A stretch of DNA of 64,000 nt from Saururus chinensis. Taxonomy: Eukaryota; Streptophyta; Magnoliopsida; Piperales; Saururaceae. Position numbers and translations under genes: made by a program. This document shows positions 1 through 13,100 of the stretch, in pieces. The stretch spans positions 930,001 to 994,000 of the forward strand of contig CP141148.1 in the NCBI GenBank assembly GCA_035235625.1. Direction: 5' to 3'. The notes beneath the pieces are model-generated. The model was not told where the DNA came from. It did not search any database and was given only the letters and a program-made list of their open reading frames with translations. Positions within the stretch are counted from its first letter, which is position 1. The number at the start of each line of letters is the position of its first letter.

Positions 1-145
1 AATATGTTGAAAAACAGCAGTCACGGATTGGGGTTTATTTTAGTCGATGGTTTGCATGATTTGACTTGAAGAAAGAAAAAAAAATTACTCGAATTTTCCG
101 CTGCATTTACTTCGAAATGTTATTTAGAAAACCCCGGCCGTGACA
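1..145 (+). repeat. 3' end of a long LTR entering from the left edge
   Basis: The stretch ends in CCCCGGCCGTGACA, closely matching the end of the solo LTR at 8413 (CCGGGTCGTGACA) and the general ...GTGACA ending of long-LTR Ty3 elements in this window. Minus-strand Ty3 pol sequence starts right after it, so it looks inserted into that pol gene. The following five bases (acgtt, 146-150) would be one target-site copy, but the other copy lies outside the window. Confidence 0.55.
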
Positions 146-2003
146 ACGTTTAAATCACACGATAACCGATAAATAACATTAAAAAAAACCGGTTCAAGAA
201 TGAGAGTCCTTACATTAGATATATGGAAGGTGTCAGGCAATAGATTAATGACAAAATCAATCTCACTTTTGGGGGGCAAACCAGGTAACTCTTCGAGGAA
301 AACCTCAGGAAAGTTGCATACCACATCAACTTCCTTGATGGTTATTGTGCTTGTCTCCTCATAAGTCACATTGGCTAAAAATGTTTCACAACCCTTAGAT
401 AGAAGCTTACATGCCTTGAGGGCTGAGATAAAACAACATCTACCCTTTTCTAAAACACCCTAAAAAGTAATGTCTCTCTCCCTAGGAATCCTAAAAGACA
501 CTCTCTTCTTATGACAATCAACTATAGCCCGGTATTTTGATAACCAGTCCATACCCAGAATTACATCAAATCAGACATTTCAAGCAAAACAAGGTTAGCC
601 AACAAGACCCTACCCCCAATCATAATAGGAACACCCTCTAAAAACTGTTTGTCCAACACAAAGTCTCCTAAAGGAGTTGCCACACTCAAGTCATACATAA
701 GGCTAGACAATGTTTTGTCAAGACTCAAGGCAAAAACACTAGCAATAAAAGAATGAGAGGAACCTAGGTCAATTAAGATTTTAGCAGTTCAATGGGAGAG
801 TACCTTCTACCACAGCACTAGAGGTTCTAGCATCATCTAAAGATGGAGCAAGCACCCTAGCCTGAACCATCTTCCTCTACTCTGGTTTGTCTGAGTTAGC
901 CTTGTTGGGGCAGTCTCGAGCAATATGCCCATTCTCTGAGCATGCATAGCACCTCCTATCTCAGTCTCTCCAAGATGAGTTTGCTTGTCGCATGATCGAC
1001 AATTTCTACTGTTCTTAAAGAATGGTTGGGCCAGCTTGCCCTGCTGATTCTACTGGTTTTATTGGTGTGGCTTATGCTGGTTTTGTTGATGTGGCTTCTG
1101 CTATTTGCTAGGACGATTGTTATTGCCCCCTCTAGACCTCTTGTTGTCTCCTTGGCTCTTATTCATGCCTTTCTTTCTATCCTGCACCCGCTTATAGTCC
1201 TCTTCCATTATGGATGCCAACTCTATTACCTTTGCTACTGTAGTTGGTGCAGAAGGAAAGACCTTTGCCTGCAGCCCATCCTTAAGACCCTACACAAACT
1301 TTTCTGCCCTTCTTAGCTTAGTAGGGCATGAGTGGGTGGCAAACCTCAGTAGTTGCACGAACTTGGTCTCATACTGTAGAACAGTCATGGAGCCCTGTTC
1401 TAAGTCATGAAACTCCATCTCCTTCTGCCTCTGGACATGAGGAGGAAAGTACTTAAAGTAAAATACTTCCTTAAACTCCTCCTATGAGATCTCCTATCCG
1501 CCTGGAAAGTCTTTCCTCTTAATTGATTCCCACCAAAAGATGCTTCACCCACCAATGCAAAGGTGGCAAAAGTTAGCCTTTCATTATCGGGCACCTTCAA
1601 CCCCTTGAAGATTCTTTCAACTTTGGTTATCCATCTTTCTGCTGCTTCTGGATCAGCCTCTCTTGTGAAGGTAGGTGCAGCCTTCTAAACTACTTTAAGG
1701 TGGGTGGCTTCATGTTAGAACCGTTGGGTCCCTCCCTAGATCCCTCCTAGGATAGAATGGCCTGGGTGAGCTCCTGAACAAAGGTCCTCATATCAGGATG
1801 TTCTCCTGCAAAAGAGGCACCAACAATAGATTTCCTTCTTTGACCTCTAGGAATGGTTGCCATCTGTTCTAGAGAATACAACAAAAAGAGGGTTAGCCCA
1901 TACAAACTAATTCTACCCTACCTAAGCAGTGTAATTAAATATACTGCTCATGGTATTTCATACAGTCATGCACTTGTAGATAACTTCATGCTCTGATACC
2001 AAC
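146..2003 (-). pseudogene. Ty3/gypsy gag-pol remnant (gag, zinc knuckle, protease, start of RT)
   Basis: Read on the minus strand from 2003 downwards. Gag-like sequence (about 1860-1000) is followed by a CX2CX4HX4C zinc knuckle (910-952), an aspartic-protease segment with LIDLGSSHSF (about 790-715), and the conserved stretch before reverse transcriptase containing FPEVFLEELPGLPPKSEID (about 350-290). Several stops and frame shifts break it, so it cannot make a functional polyprotein. The rest of RT, RNase H and integrase are missing, cut off by the LTR ending at 145 or outside the window. The order gag-PR-RT with a single zinc knuckle is typical of plant Ty3/gypsy elements. The clade is not resolved because the integrase end is absent. 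Confidence 0.85.
1990..2001 (-). other. Primer binding site (tRNA-iMet type)
   Basis: The minus strand reads TGGTATCAGAGC, the usual plant retrotransposon primer binding site complementary to the 3' end of initiator methionine tRNA. It sits two bases inside the LTR end (TGTTACA read on the minus strand), exactly where a PBS should be. Confidence 0.85.
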
Positions 2004-3015
2004 TGTAACACCCCAGGTTTTTATTCTCATGAACATTAAGGCAGTGCAAAACTTAGGGTGTTAACACATACGATTAGGCATCACATAATATTAAAATAAA
2101 TCACCTGATGAAATATGATGATCATAATCTAGGATCATAGCTCAGCCATGTGCAAGTATATTAACATGATAAAATAATATGAACAAATATACTGGGCAAC
2201 ACAATGTCTTATTAAACAAATCAGCATGAAAATAAACCTATAGTTCTAATAATTTTAGATGTCTACCCTGCAAGTACTTGTGTAACGCCTGCTTAAGGAG
2301 ATTGCTACTCTGAGTCTGGAGCTGATCCTGCATGGCAAAGATGCGTGAGTATTTCCACAAATACTCAGTAAGATGCATAAAAACCACTCATAATCATACC
2401 AATGAGATGGATATAAAAACAACTGAGATCATTAGATAATGAAATGCAAGACACCCAATAGATGAGTCTTCCATGATGCTCAAAAACCTAGATGCACACA
2501 AAGTGCTCAAAGAGTTGGGAACCAATGTCCCGAAAGTGCGAAGGCCACTAAAGCCTGTGACTACACTCGTCTGTGCCGCCATGGCTATTATAGTGAGCAT
2601 ACTCAACCTTGATCCACCCATAAAGAAAAAATAAACCTAACAAAACACTTCAAAATTTTCACTAAGAGGCAACAATGACTCTTATTCATGTTCAGAACCA
2701 AAGCTATTGATTGTAACTCATTAATTGTATTAAAGAGTCAGACTGAACTCATGCCAAATGGCCAAAGTTTAAATAGCAATTCAGCCAAAGTAGTAAGACT
2801 AGGCTTAAACATCATATTGATCACCAATTTGAGTGCAAAGTATAATCTTATGAAACTTAGGTTTGTAACTTTAATATTTTCCTCCAACTGAATGAATAGG
2901 ACCAGACCATTTTATAACTCCAGTTGGGTGATATCGTCTTCTTCCTGGAAGAGGACAAGAAACCACTTACTCAGGTGACTATACTTTTGTGTAGTGCTTC
3001 TATCCATACCTGGTG
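2004..3015 (-). repeat. 5' LTR of the minus-strand Ty3 remnant (outer end uncertain)
   Basis: The inner end is fixed by the neighbouring primer binding site and the sequence TGTAACACCCC (plus-strand view). The outer end is not certain. A TATA-like box is visible on the minus strand near 2910 (TTATAAAATGG), and a plausible LTR terminus (plus-strand ...GGTGACA) lies at about 3015. The partner LTR is outside the window, so neither the true length nor the target-site duplication could be checked. Confidence 0.5.
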
Positions 3016-3105
3016 ACAACATCATAACCTCCTCTTATTGATTCTGAAATTTCCTACGTGACCTTACCCATGTAAAAACAAGAAATCTATACCTTGTTCA
3101 AAGTA

Positions 3106-3225
3106 GAAGCAAAACATGGGCTGTAAACTTTCCTGGGTTCATAGTTTTAAATTTTATCTGGAAGCAAAACATGGGTTGTAAACTTTCCTGGGTTCATAGT
3201 TTTAAATTTTATTTGGAAGCAAAAC
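3106..3225. repeat. 55-bp tandem duplication
   Basis: Two nearly identical 55-bp units (3106-3160 and 3161-3215) begin GAAGCAAAACATGGG and are followed by the first ten bases of a third. They differ at only two positions (GGGC/GGGT and ATCTG/ATTTG), so the duplication is recent relative to the surrounding degraded repeats. Confidence 0.9.
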
Positions 3226-3591
3226 CTTCTGTTCTCCTCAGAAATTAAATACAAACCTTGAGATTTTATGCACTGAAATCACACCTCCCATTGTAGGACT
3301 AACCCAAACCTCAGCCAATGATTTTTACCTGGAAGTCATATGGTTCAGGAAACTAAAACCAGGAATTGACGTAAAATAGAGCATGACTTTATCAACACAT
3401 GAAGACTCTATTAAATCACCATGTTGTAACTATGATCAGAGCCAGAAACTGACGCAAATTTGATTAGACTTACAAAGATTCTATTCAACTACCCCATTGT
3501 AGCAAGACAACGACTAAAGCCAGGGAATGACACAAAATAGAGTGTGAATTAATCAAAGCATGGAGGATTCTATAGTTATTCATATACTATG

Positions 3592-4345
3592 GAAGGCAAT
3601 ATCGATACGAATGACAATATTAATGATTATGGATACAGGTACGCATCGATGATATATTTGTAACTCACCCAAATAGTCGTAAACTTTTTGATACACATAA
3701 AAAAATATCATAACTAATACTATATTATTATAATACTTTGTTTAAAGCATAATAAGTCCATAGAAAGTCGTATTAACTGATATGAGTGCTCTAAAATTCA
3801 TTCATTTTAGAACCATGCACTATTACTTCCTCCGTCCTATATAAATTCTCATATTAAGTTCTATAAAATTAGTTTATTCTAAAACCAAATAAGATATCTA
3901 ATATGAGTTGCATAAATATTATGGAGAAATTTATACATTAGATATTTAACTAAGTGCATAATTGTAGAACACTATATTTTAAAAATAATTATGTAAATTG
4001 TATGGACCTACTTGCATTAATTTTATATAATTTTTTTAAAATATTTTAATATAATAAGAATGTTATCATCTTTAAAATTGAAGGAGGTTGAGTTTGAATA
4101 ATGATTTTGTTTTTAAGAAAAAATATTTTAAAATTTTTATTTTGAATTTTTTTAAAAGTATATATTTAAAAATAATAAAAAAATATTAGCATATTGATAC
4201 GTATTGGTTGTATTGATACTATACGGCCGATGAGTATAAAAAAATCATGCGAGGGACATATCACCCCCTGTATCGTATCGGTATCGACTGATACAGGTAC
4301 ATATTGGCCAATACGCCCCCGTATCAATCGATACGGCCTTCCATG
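3592..4345. mobile_element. Terminal-inverted-repeat element with GTATCGATAC motifs
   Basis: The left end (TATGGAAGGCAATATCGATAC) and the right end (ATCGATACGGCCTTCCATG) are inverted copies of each other, and short GTATCG/CGATAC motifs recur near both ends. The interior is AT-rich with no coding potential. A sequence starting CTTCCTCCGTCC at about 3828 looks like a nested, degraded Stowaway-type MITE. No clean target-site duplication was found, so the superfamily is left open. Confidence 0.5.
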
Positions 4346-4874
4346 TATACAACATATAATTCAGCAAGTTATTGAGTCCAACGACTTCGAGAAAAGGGAG
4401 AAAGCACAGTTAACAACCAAAATACGATTTCCATTCTACCAAATACTAAAATTGGTAAAGAGAGAACATGCATGTCTTACGATATAGAAAACCATTGAAT
4501 GAAGAGTTTTGTAACATAATATAGCAAGTTGAGCCCAAGTTTTTACGCCATAAGCATGATTAGGAGTGAAAAAAAAAACATCTTACCTCTACCAATCCCC
4601 TCTAACAATTTGCTACCATGCTCTTTTGCTAAGTATCAATGATGCTGGACTCCCCACCCCTTTCAACTGTTGGAGAATGTGGGTTTCATGGAACAAAGAA
4701 AAAGAATAAGGAGAAGTGGTTAGACAGACGACATAGGCATCTGCCCCTCAGTCTCTTTGATAACTACTCTCCCTACTTTGGAGGGAACACTCAAATCACA
4801 ATCCTATCACAATATAAACCCTATCTTTGAACTTCCCCCACTGATCTAAACTACAACCCTCTCTCTAAGTTGCA
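4346..4874. other. Intergenic DNA, nothing recognised
   Basis: The stretch is AT-rich with only short chance open frames. It is the sequence into which the solo LTR at 4880 was inserted. No gene, TIR or repeat family was recognised. Confidence 0.4.
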
Positions 4875-5268
4875 TATGTTGTAATATCCCGAATTTTTTC
4901 GAGTTTCAAAAATTAAATACGTGGAAAATAGGGTGTTTGACCTATTGATATTCTTAGTAGAATAACTTCCTCCCTAGATAGAATTTATGGCTGAAAATAT
5001 TTATATTAGAAAGTAGACAGGTAGAGCTTCAAAACAGCACTAAGAATACACAAATCGAAGTTTGGATGAGGGAGATACGACTGTTAAAAGTTGAACATAT
5101 TGTATAGGGCCCGTTTACCCAATTTAGATGCGTTTTTGGCCTGTTCAAGTCATTTTGCGGGCCCAGTTATTTATAATTCCGAGATTAATTTTTAAGGTCC
5201 AAATTAGGTGGCCTAATTGGGGAGGATTACCCAAATTCTAGGAGGTTTAGGAATCCTAATCCTCATAC

Positions 5269-5281
5269 TTATAAAAGGCCT
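5269..5281 (+). promoter_or_regulatory. TATA box of the solo LTR
   Basis: CTTATAAAAGGCC lies about 390 bp inside the LTR, the usual place for the U3 promoter of a long LTR. Activity is not known. Confidence 0.5.
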
Positions 5282-7898
5282 TCTTAGGGCACACTTTGGG
5301 GGTCTTTGCCCGATCGGAGAAGAGAATGGGGTAAACGGCGAAGCTCCGGCAAGGCTCCGATGGTGGTGGATCGACAATAAATCGACAATTAAGGTAGGAT
5401 CATTGCCTTGTCTTTGCTTGAAGATTAAAAAAAGTTTGATTAATTAGATTTAAATGAAAATCGGATCTGTATAGTGTATTTTACATAAACAGTAATCGGT
5501 GTATTGTAATCTCGTTTAACAGAAGATTTTACTGGCCTGCTGCCAATCGGTCAGCGCCGTCTGGCCAATGACCAGCCAACCGTCATCTGGCGGCGGCTTC
5601 ATGCGGGCTAGGCTCTGGCACGGAGCCGCTGCCAGACAGACCGCCGGTCAGTGCATAGAGAAAAAAATAGAGAGACACTGGCGCTGGCCGCACTGGCTGA
5701 GGCCATGCCGGCCATGGCCGCGCCAGTCCCAGCCATGCCGGCCCAAGCCATGACAACCCCAGATGCACCAGCCTGGGCCGCGCTAGCTCCGGCCGCGGCG
5801 GCATTGCCGCTTGTTTAAAAAAAAGAGAAAAAAAGGGCCAGCTTTTTTGCCGCGGATGATAGTGGGACGGACCTTGTCAGTTCTGCCGTGCTCCGGTGGT
5901 CCGGGGCCTGTGTGCTGCCCAGCCCTCAACCGCAGGGTTGGCGGCGCCACCAGAGGCCGAAAGGCCTCTGGCTGGGTGCGGGGAAGATGACCCGCAACCT
6001 GATTTTCTCAGACCCGGTTTGGGTCTGATGTGTAAAAAAAAATAGAGTGAACCGGGTCCAGTTCTGGGGGATAAAAGTGTCAAACAAATTCTATAAAAAT
6101 AAGAAATCCAAGAGGAGTGGGAGTTTTCTGACAAGTTTAAGGCCCAGGAAAAATCCCAGGAACTATAAAATTACCCTTTTACCCCTTATGGTTTAATTAC
6201 CGTACGAAAATCACTTACCCAACTTAGGGGCTCTGGTTCAAGAGCCTATGAGTTGATCTAATATTTGGGAAAATTCTCAGTGAGAGTTTAATGGGTAACC
6301 TAATTGAAGGCCAAACTGTTTGGTGAGAAAAAATCCCAGTGAGTAGGTAATTAATTATTTTGCCCCTAGGATTAATTATAAACCATTAGTCAAACCTAGG
6401 TCGGTTCAAGGGGTTCACGACCTTGTCACATGCCAAGAAAATTACACAGAGTCCATGAAGGCTAGTAGTACCCTTGAGTTAAATTTTAGACCCATTGGAT
6501 GTCATTAAGGCCTTAAACCAAATGATAAAAATATCCCTTTGAGTGGACCACACTCATGTGAATGGAAGCGTGAGTCAGTCTGAGAGTGGAGCCTTGTGAG
6601 AGGTCAATGACTTTAATCAACAAAAGGGTAGTGAGTTGACCAAATGAACCAAGGGAGGGTAGTATACCCCAAGTGGTAGAATTACCATAATGCCCTTAGG
6701 GGGCAGTATGTTCTATTTTCGCTGAAATGGATAACCTAGCAACTGAGTATTAGGGTGCCCTAGAATGACGTTAACTGGCTTCACAAGGAAGGGATGTGAA
6801 CAGTAAGTGACATGAAGACCTTGTCAAGTCATAGTGTCACGGGAAATAAAGGGAAGAACCCTAATTCTTAAGGTTTAAGGCAGCGTATTACACGTGTCTA
6901 CAATCAAGTACCATGATCGACTAGAGTATTAAATACATAACTCGTGTGATACGTTAAAAGTTATCTACACTTTTGGGCTTGAATTCGCTAGGCCCTAGCC
7001 TTGCAAATGAGTGCAATGGGTCTTCGTTATTATTTATGCACTTGTATGTTTGCATGTTATTTATGTTGCTTAATCTATTGCATGCTTTTGTTATTGATGC
7101 GTTAAGTTGTATCAGTACACTAAGGTTAATAAAGACTAATCAAGATATATTGGTTATTGGTTTGTGGGGAGAAAACCTAATCAAGGTAAAGACTAAAATA
7201 CTTCAGAGGGGTCTGGGACTAGTTCATACAGTGAACAAAGCCTTTGACGTGACGATTTGCCTTGGTTGATGAACTGATGGCATATCTCGAGTTGTAAACC
7301 TTAGTCTAGAAGGGACTAATAGGGTTTGGGATAATCATTCGGAATCCTGGCTTATAGATGAGCAAGATAGGGTTTAGAATGGTTTCCTAAGTTTTAGCTT
7401 TATTGAGGAGCTACTGATTTGCCGTGTAGTTGCACATCCCCATTGGAGGGAGTTCCTTGTGAGCCGGGCTCACCGCAGATCTATTGAGGATCTTTTAGTG
7501 TACATGTAATTAGGGTCGCTAACATCCTGCTTGGTTGGCGTCTCTGACCACTTCTGTTCAGGTGCAGTTGTGGGTCATGCCCTTCCACTCTGGTCAGGTC
7601 CTTATGGGCTAGGTTGGGAGATGGAACTTCCTAGTGGATTCCAGGGGCCTGGTGGATTCCAGGGTGTTTCATTGTCCTTTGTCACTTAGGTTGGCATCTG
7701 ATGAGTCTGTCTATCATTGGTATTAGACAAGAATATTAATTATCAAACAATAGTTCGAGAAATAATTAATAACATTATTTGATATTGCTTGTTAATTAGA
7801 CAAGTGGAACGATTAAAGAACTTGCATAAAAGGTAGGTTTCTTTAAAATACTTAAGCATTGCATAGGTGATGCTATGCTTCTTAGTATAGTGTAGTTT

Positions 7899-8001
7899 TT
7901 AGGCAGAACTACGTTTGGATCCGATCTTGTTGGAAGCATTGGAGATGTTGTCAGATGAGTACGTAGGCAACTAACATCAGGTGATGTTGGCCCTATCCAA
8001 A
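7899..8001 (+). ncRNA. Conserved, possibly pseudoknotted RNA block in LTR (copy A)
   Basis: The block shares nearly all of its first 28 bases (TAGGCAGAACTACGTT...) and its last third with 48229-48321 in a different LTR. Three pairings can be drawn. P1 is CTACGT 7909-7914 with ACGTAG 7961-7966. P2 is TTTGGAT 7914-7920 with ATCCAAA 7995-8001, crossing P1. P3 is a hairpin, 7971-7978 with 7983-7990. The crossing order implies a pseudoknot. It would lie in the long transcribed part of the LTR. It is a structural prediction by eye, and its function is unknown. Confidence 0.4.
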
Positions 8002-8413
8002 AAATATTAATAAAATCTTTTGTCCTTTGGAAGCTCTTCTCCTGAAAGCGGAGAGATTCTATTGTTGTTGTTGTGGTTGTTTTGTTTGGTTTGTTGCAGA
8101 TTCTCCAGGCAACAATAGGTGAGATAAAAAAAAGTGAGTACAAGAAGAAGATTTTGTGCTTTTGCAACTCGCATGAGATTCAATTTGTTATTTATTTTCA
8201 AACGGGTGACGGACTTGTACTTAGATAGATGAGCTATTGTTGAAATTTTGAGACGTGTAAATATCATATAATTTGATATCAGTATTTGTGAACCCTAGTT
8301 ATCATGGCATGGATATTTAATCGAATAGTTTATTTTGTATTCAAGAAAAAAAAATTATTGTTATTTACCATTTGTGCTATTTAAAAATGCTTTTAAAAAT
8401 CCGGGTCGTGACA

Positions 8414-9233
8414 TACGTAGCATGGCTCCCCTTTGCCAAAGTGGACCCCTCATGACTAAAAGCCCTAGCACCCCATATACACTATATGGTGATGATAATA
8501 ATAATCATACAATTCCAACAACAAAGCAAATAAAACAAAAGCACACAAGTAAAAATAATAATATTACTTACAATTTGGGATATTACATCTGGATGATCAT
8601 TTATGGCATAAATGCATAGGTTTATGTGGAGATCCTATAATGAATAGGTGCGGTGGTTGATTATGTAATGACTATTATGTAATTTGCATGTGTTGTCATA
8701 TTTGGATTTACCTTTCATGTTTAAAAACCCTTGTTGAGGTTGTAGCTCACCCCTCTTTGTTGTGCTTTGTTTTAGGGTTGTATATTGTGCCATGCAGGTA
8801 GTCTAGATGGACTTTTTGTGGAGCATATAGGTGATGATGCTGCTTAGGAGGGGTTATTTGGAGATCTTGAGTTGTATGATTGCTTATATAGCATGTTATA
8901 TTGAGACTTTTATCTACTCGATTATACTTCACACTCTATTAGCTGATGTCAGCTTAGACTTCTATTAGCCTGTATAGGCTTAAACTCTTATACTTGAGCC
9001 ATATGTGGGTTGTTTTTTATTAAGTATGTGGGTTGGTGTGTGGACTAATGTTTCATTTAGTACTCCTTTATTTCTCATATTGTTCTTGTACAAAGTTGAT
9101 GTGTGTAACTCTATTGCAATTCACCCAAGTAGAGGTTAAGTCTTCTCCAAATTGATGAAGCATCATCGTGCCACGTGCTGTCTTCCTCTTGGACCGTTTT
9201 CTACATGAGGTTGACATGTGCCGGGGCATGACA
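8414..9233. repeat. Fragments of further long LTRs
   Basis: A plus-strand GGGATATTACA at 8576-8586 is the inverted start of an LTR like that at 4880. From 8587 the sequence resembles LTR tails: 'GCTCACCCCTCTTTG' at about 8746 matches 'CTCACCCCTCTTTG' in the LTR ending at 24743. The segment ends GCCGGGGCATGACA at 9233, a typical LTR end. It is a patchwork left by nested insertions, and no single element could be delimited. Confidence 0.55.
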
Positions 9234-10197
9234 TGACTCATTGTGAGAAGGAGCATAAAAAACTTTTTCCTTGCACTGAAGGGAGTATGAAAAATCTAAC
9301 CCGACCCGCCTAACCCTGTACCCGGCCTGACTTAAATATAGTTAGGGTTTGAAAATTTTACCTGTTTTAAAAATAGGGTCGGGTTGGGCTTTACCCGCAT
9401 AACCTATATAACTCGACCTCGACCTTATTATTTAATGATGTAAGATGAAGAGATTAGAAATAAATTTTCTTATAATTCTATTTTTTATATTTTTATTTTA
9501 TTTAATAATTATTTATTAATTTTTATGAGATTTTTATAGTTTTAGACGTATATATAATAATGTAGCAATGTTCTATCTCTAACTTTCACTTTTTCGAATA
9601 AGAAAGAAAATGTTTGATATTTATTTATAATATTATAATATATTTAAAAATTTTATATTTAGCTCATATAAAGATAATATATAAAATATTAAAAAAAATA
9701 ATTAATAAAAAAAGAGTTACCCGCCTACCCAACTTGGACCAATTAAAATAAAATTATAATTTAAAATTTTTAACTTAATTAATAAATAAAATCACGACCA
9801 AACTAAAAACAACGTCTGGGTCGCCCATTTCGTCGCGAGCACATTTGTAAGCCCTCTCTGCACCGACATGCGATACCGATACTTTACGGCTGACACGGGA
9901 CGTTTGAGTCAGAAGTCAAGACCGAGCCTCCGGACCCTGGGAGATGACGACGCCGGCCACATCACCCGCCTCCCAGACTTTCTCCTCATCTTCATCCTCT
10001 TCTTCTAGGCTTCTGCTTCTTTACAAAAAAGGCAATAAGGATCACTGACCAGACTCCTGTCACATTAGTTTTTGAATCCAATAAGATATCGAGGATTTCC
10101 GGCTGCTGGCGGGCTAGCCGGATCTATATTTACAGTGAGTAATCAATATTCAATTCCTGTTTCTACGGACGTTGCCCCTCCCTGCAGATCCCATCTG
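9234..10197. other. Intergenic/upstream region of the transporter gene
   Basis: About 9290-9440 holds a degenerate repeat rich in ACCCGACCCG/GGGTCGGGTT words, followed by very AT-rich DNA to about 9790 and another ACCCGCCTACCC word at 9720. From about 9790 the base composition becomes balanced and pyrimidine-rich tracts appear (for example TCTTCATCCTCTTCTTC near 9990), consistent with the promoter and 5' UTR of the gene starting at 10198. No clear TATA box was picked out. Confidence 0.4.
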
Positions 10198-13100
10198 ATG
10201 CCCCTCGCCTTCACTTTAACCCCCTCTGCATCTTCCTTCCATGGCCGTAAGAGCTCCGGCTGTCGATTGAATACATCCGTCTCTAGATTCATAGCCGAGA
10301 TGAGGTATGCCTGCCCGTTGCCGATGTTTTCTTTTCTCCATTTGGCGTGGCTCCGTTTTTTTCTTTCTTAATGTTTGTTACGCCTCCCTTATGTTTGCTC
10401 TGAGTTGGGTTATCATCTGCTTTTGTTCTGTTTTCTTCGCGACTATACAAATTAATTGTCGTTTGATTGTCTTTTCTCTGGATTATTACGTGGTAAACAG
10501 TTTTCCATCTATGCGAGGACTTTGTGGGTGCTGCTGTTGGATTGACAAGGAAGAGAATACGATTATGCTTAATTATTTTGTGGGATGTACTTGTTGGCAA
10601 AGTCTTTGTTAACATATCATCAACACTGTATCTCCTTTGTAGTTTTAAGGCTTTTTTTCCCCTTATTGTTCGAGGCTTGAAGGCGGATCATATTTAATAA
10701 AGAAAATTGCTTTCCTCTCCTTTTTTTCCTTTGGCTTTCTTTTGGAATAGTTATGTTTTGCTGGGAATGCTTGATAGAAAATATCATATTAATGCTTTAT
10801 GCTTCACCAACTTGTTCCTGGATCTCTCCACTTGACCACCTCTTCATCATCCGCTCTATTTGACTGTTAAATCTGAAACTTCGATCTGCTATTCACCTGA
10901 GGTATATTGTCCAGTTACTCGTCCTGACAGCTGTCTATCTAACTTTATTTAGAGTTTTGTATACAACTAGATATGGTTTTCTTTCTATTCTTTGGTTGAT
11001 GTATATATTTTGTGGTGGGCAATTAATATCCAAATTGACGTCTTTAAATCGGGGAATAAAGAAGCCTGAGTATAGAACATAATAACATTCACTTTATGAT
11101 CTTAAGATGCAGGTGGTTCTCATAAAACTTGGAAATTTAACATAAACTATCTGTAATTCAATGTATTCGCTTCCCTTTTAGCACGGGGACATGTATACTG
11201 AAAGTCTGTAGTTGATATGATTTCTAGGATAAACTTTTCTATATTATGCAATCTAGTTGCCTTTTGTACAGCCCGTAACATATTACAATATGACAGAGGA
11301 AGGAAGGTCTTTGGCATATCCCTCTCACTTATTCTCATCAATATGGCTTCTATCATGGAGCGTGCTGATGAAAATCTTCTTCCAGCAGTTTATAAAGAAG
11401 TCAGTGAAGCTTTCAGTGCTGGCCCTACTGATCTTGGCTACCTCACATTCATACGCAATTTTGTGCAGGCCCTGGCATCCCCCTTGGCTGGTGTACTAGT
11501 CCTTCACTATGATCGCCCAACAGTTCTTTCACTAGGCACCCTGTGCTGGGCCTTATCGACTGCTGCAGTGGGTGCCAGTCAGTATTTTCAGCAAGTGGCA
11601 TTTTGGAGGGCTATAAACGGTTTTGGGCTTGCCATTGTGATCCCAGCTCTTCAATCCTTTATTGCTGACAGTTACAATGATGGGGTGCGTGGAACGGGAT
11701 TTGGCTTGTTAAGTTTAGTTGGTGCTATAGGTGGTATTGGAGGTGGTGTTCTTGCAACAATTATGGCTGGAAAGGAATTTTGGGGAAACCCAGGATGGCG
11801 GGTTGCTTTCATTATGATGGCATTGCTGAGTGCGACAATTGGGCTTCTTGTCTTCTTGTTTGTGGTTGATCCAAGAAAGCCACTTGGTACTCACGGGACT
11901 GATGACAGCTTTGAAAGGTAGTCTATTTTTAAAATGTTGTATATATTTGTGCAGCCTATCATATTCGTGTATGATATCCTTTGCAAAACTTAGAATACGC
12001 TAGAAGTTTAGCTGAAACTTTCTGGATTCATTGTACATATGAAATTACAAATGATCACACGCTGTAATCAAGATACAAGCCGGTTTTAGTTTTTGCCAGA
12101 ACAAGATTATATTTGCACCGGTTAAATACAAAATAGACCACACATAATTGTATGTTTTTCACAAGTTGATGGGTCTTTGAATCTAGTATTTCAGACATGA
12201 TTAAAACTCAATTGCCACTCGATTTGGAACAGATCCTATCAATCTTAATCTTATTTAAGTAAAATTGGCATAAAATTAGATGGCATACTTTTTTTCTTCT
12301 GTTTTTTTTTTGTACTTAAGTGAAATGGTATTGTCTCCTTGTTTTATTGCATTCAATTTCTTTTCTTCTGTTTCTTTTTTTATTACTATTTTGAAATGTT
12401 TATCAAACCATAGGTTACCCTCTCACACTATTTAATTGAAAAAACTACATATTAGGTCAAATTTACTTGAGAGGAGCACTTCCATCTCAACAACAGTGTG
12501 GCATGATTCATGGACTGCTATGAAAGCTGTTATAAAGGTGCGGACATTTCAAATTATAGTCTTACAAGGGGTTGTTGGCTCACTTCCATGGACAGCCATG
12601 GTCTTCTTTACAATGTGGTTTGAATTAATTGGTAAGCGCTTACTCCAGTTTTTTTTCCATTGGCGCTTCAAACCATTCATATCCACTGAGTGTTCATTCC
12701 TTGGATAAATTACTCTTAAGAACTCAGAGAATTTCTTTTTGTTCCAAGATTTTTTGTGTTATATTATTGCCTGTTCTTGGGATTTAGTCACCTTATAGAA
12801 TAACATAAGTACTTCAAACTATTGAAACTTGAGTCGTGATTAGGGGTGTTAAGGAGTCAAGATGAGCCAAGTTTTGGACTTGCTCAACTTGAGCTTGAAT
12901 TGCTGAAGCTCAGCTCGAATTGAAAATCCAAAGTTTGGCTCGAGCTTGAATTGCAATAAGTAAATCATGAGCCTAGGCTCGAATTGGGCTCAAACTAAAA
13001 GAATAAAAAATGTATATACAAAAAATCTAAAGTATATGAAGTATCACACATACTAATATGCTTTTACTATTAAATATAAATAAATACACTTCAACAAATA

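Larger units (their letters stand above)
4880..8413 (+). repeat. Solo LTR, 3.5 kb, Del/Tekay-like Ty3 type
   Basis: It begins TGTAATATCCCGAATTTTTTC and ends CCGGGTCGTGACA. The flanks are tatgt (4875-4879) and tacgt (8414-8418), a 5-bp target duplication with one substitution. A TATA box (CTTATAAAAGGCC) lies near 5270 and a GC-rich block follows at 5530-6010, as in the other long LTRs here. No gag or pol is attached, so it is the product of recombination between two LTRs. Internal reading frames are all short and unsupported. A conserved structured block lies near its 3' end (7899-8001). Confidence 0.8.

Noticed and set aside
5568..6134. Pro/Arg/Ala-rich open frames
   Set aside because: These are by-products of the GC-rich block of the solo LTR at 4880-8413, not genes.
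11217..11296. Using the acceptor at 11271 or the upstream start at 11217 for the transporter
   Set aside because: Joining exon 1 to 11272 shifts the frame, and the residues it would add look like translated intron; the acceptor at 11296 keeps the frame.
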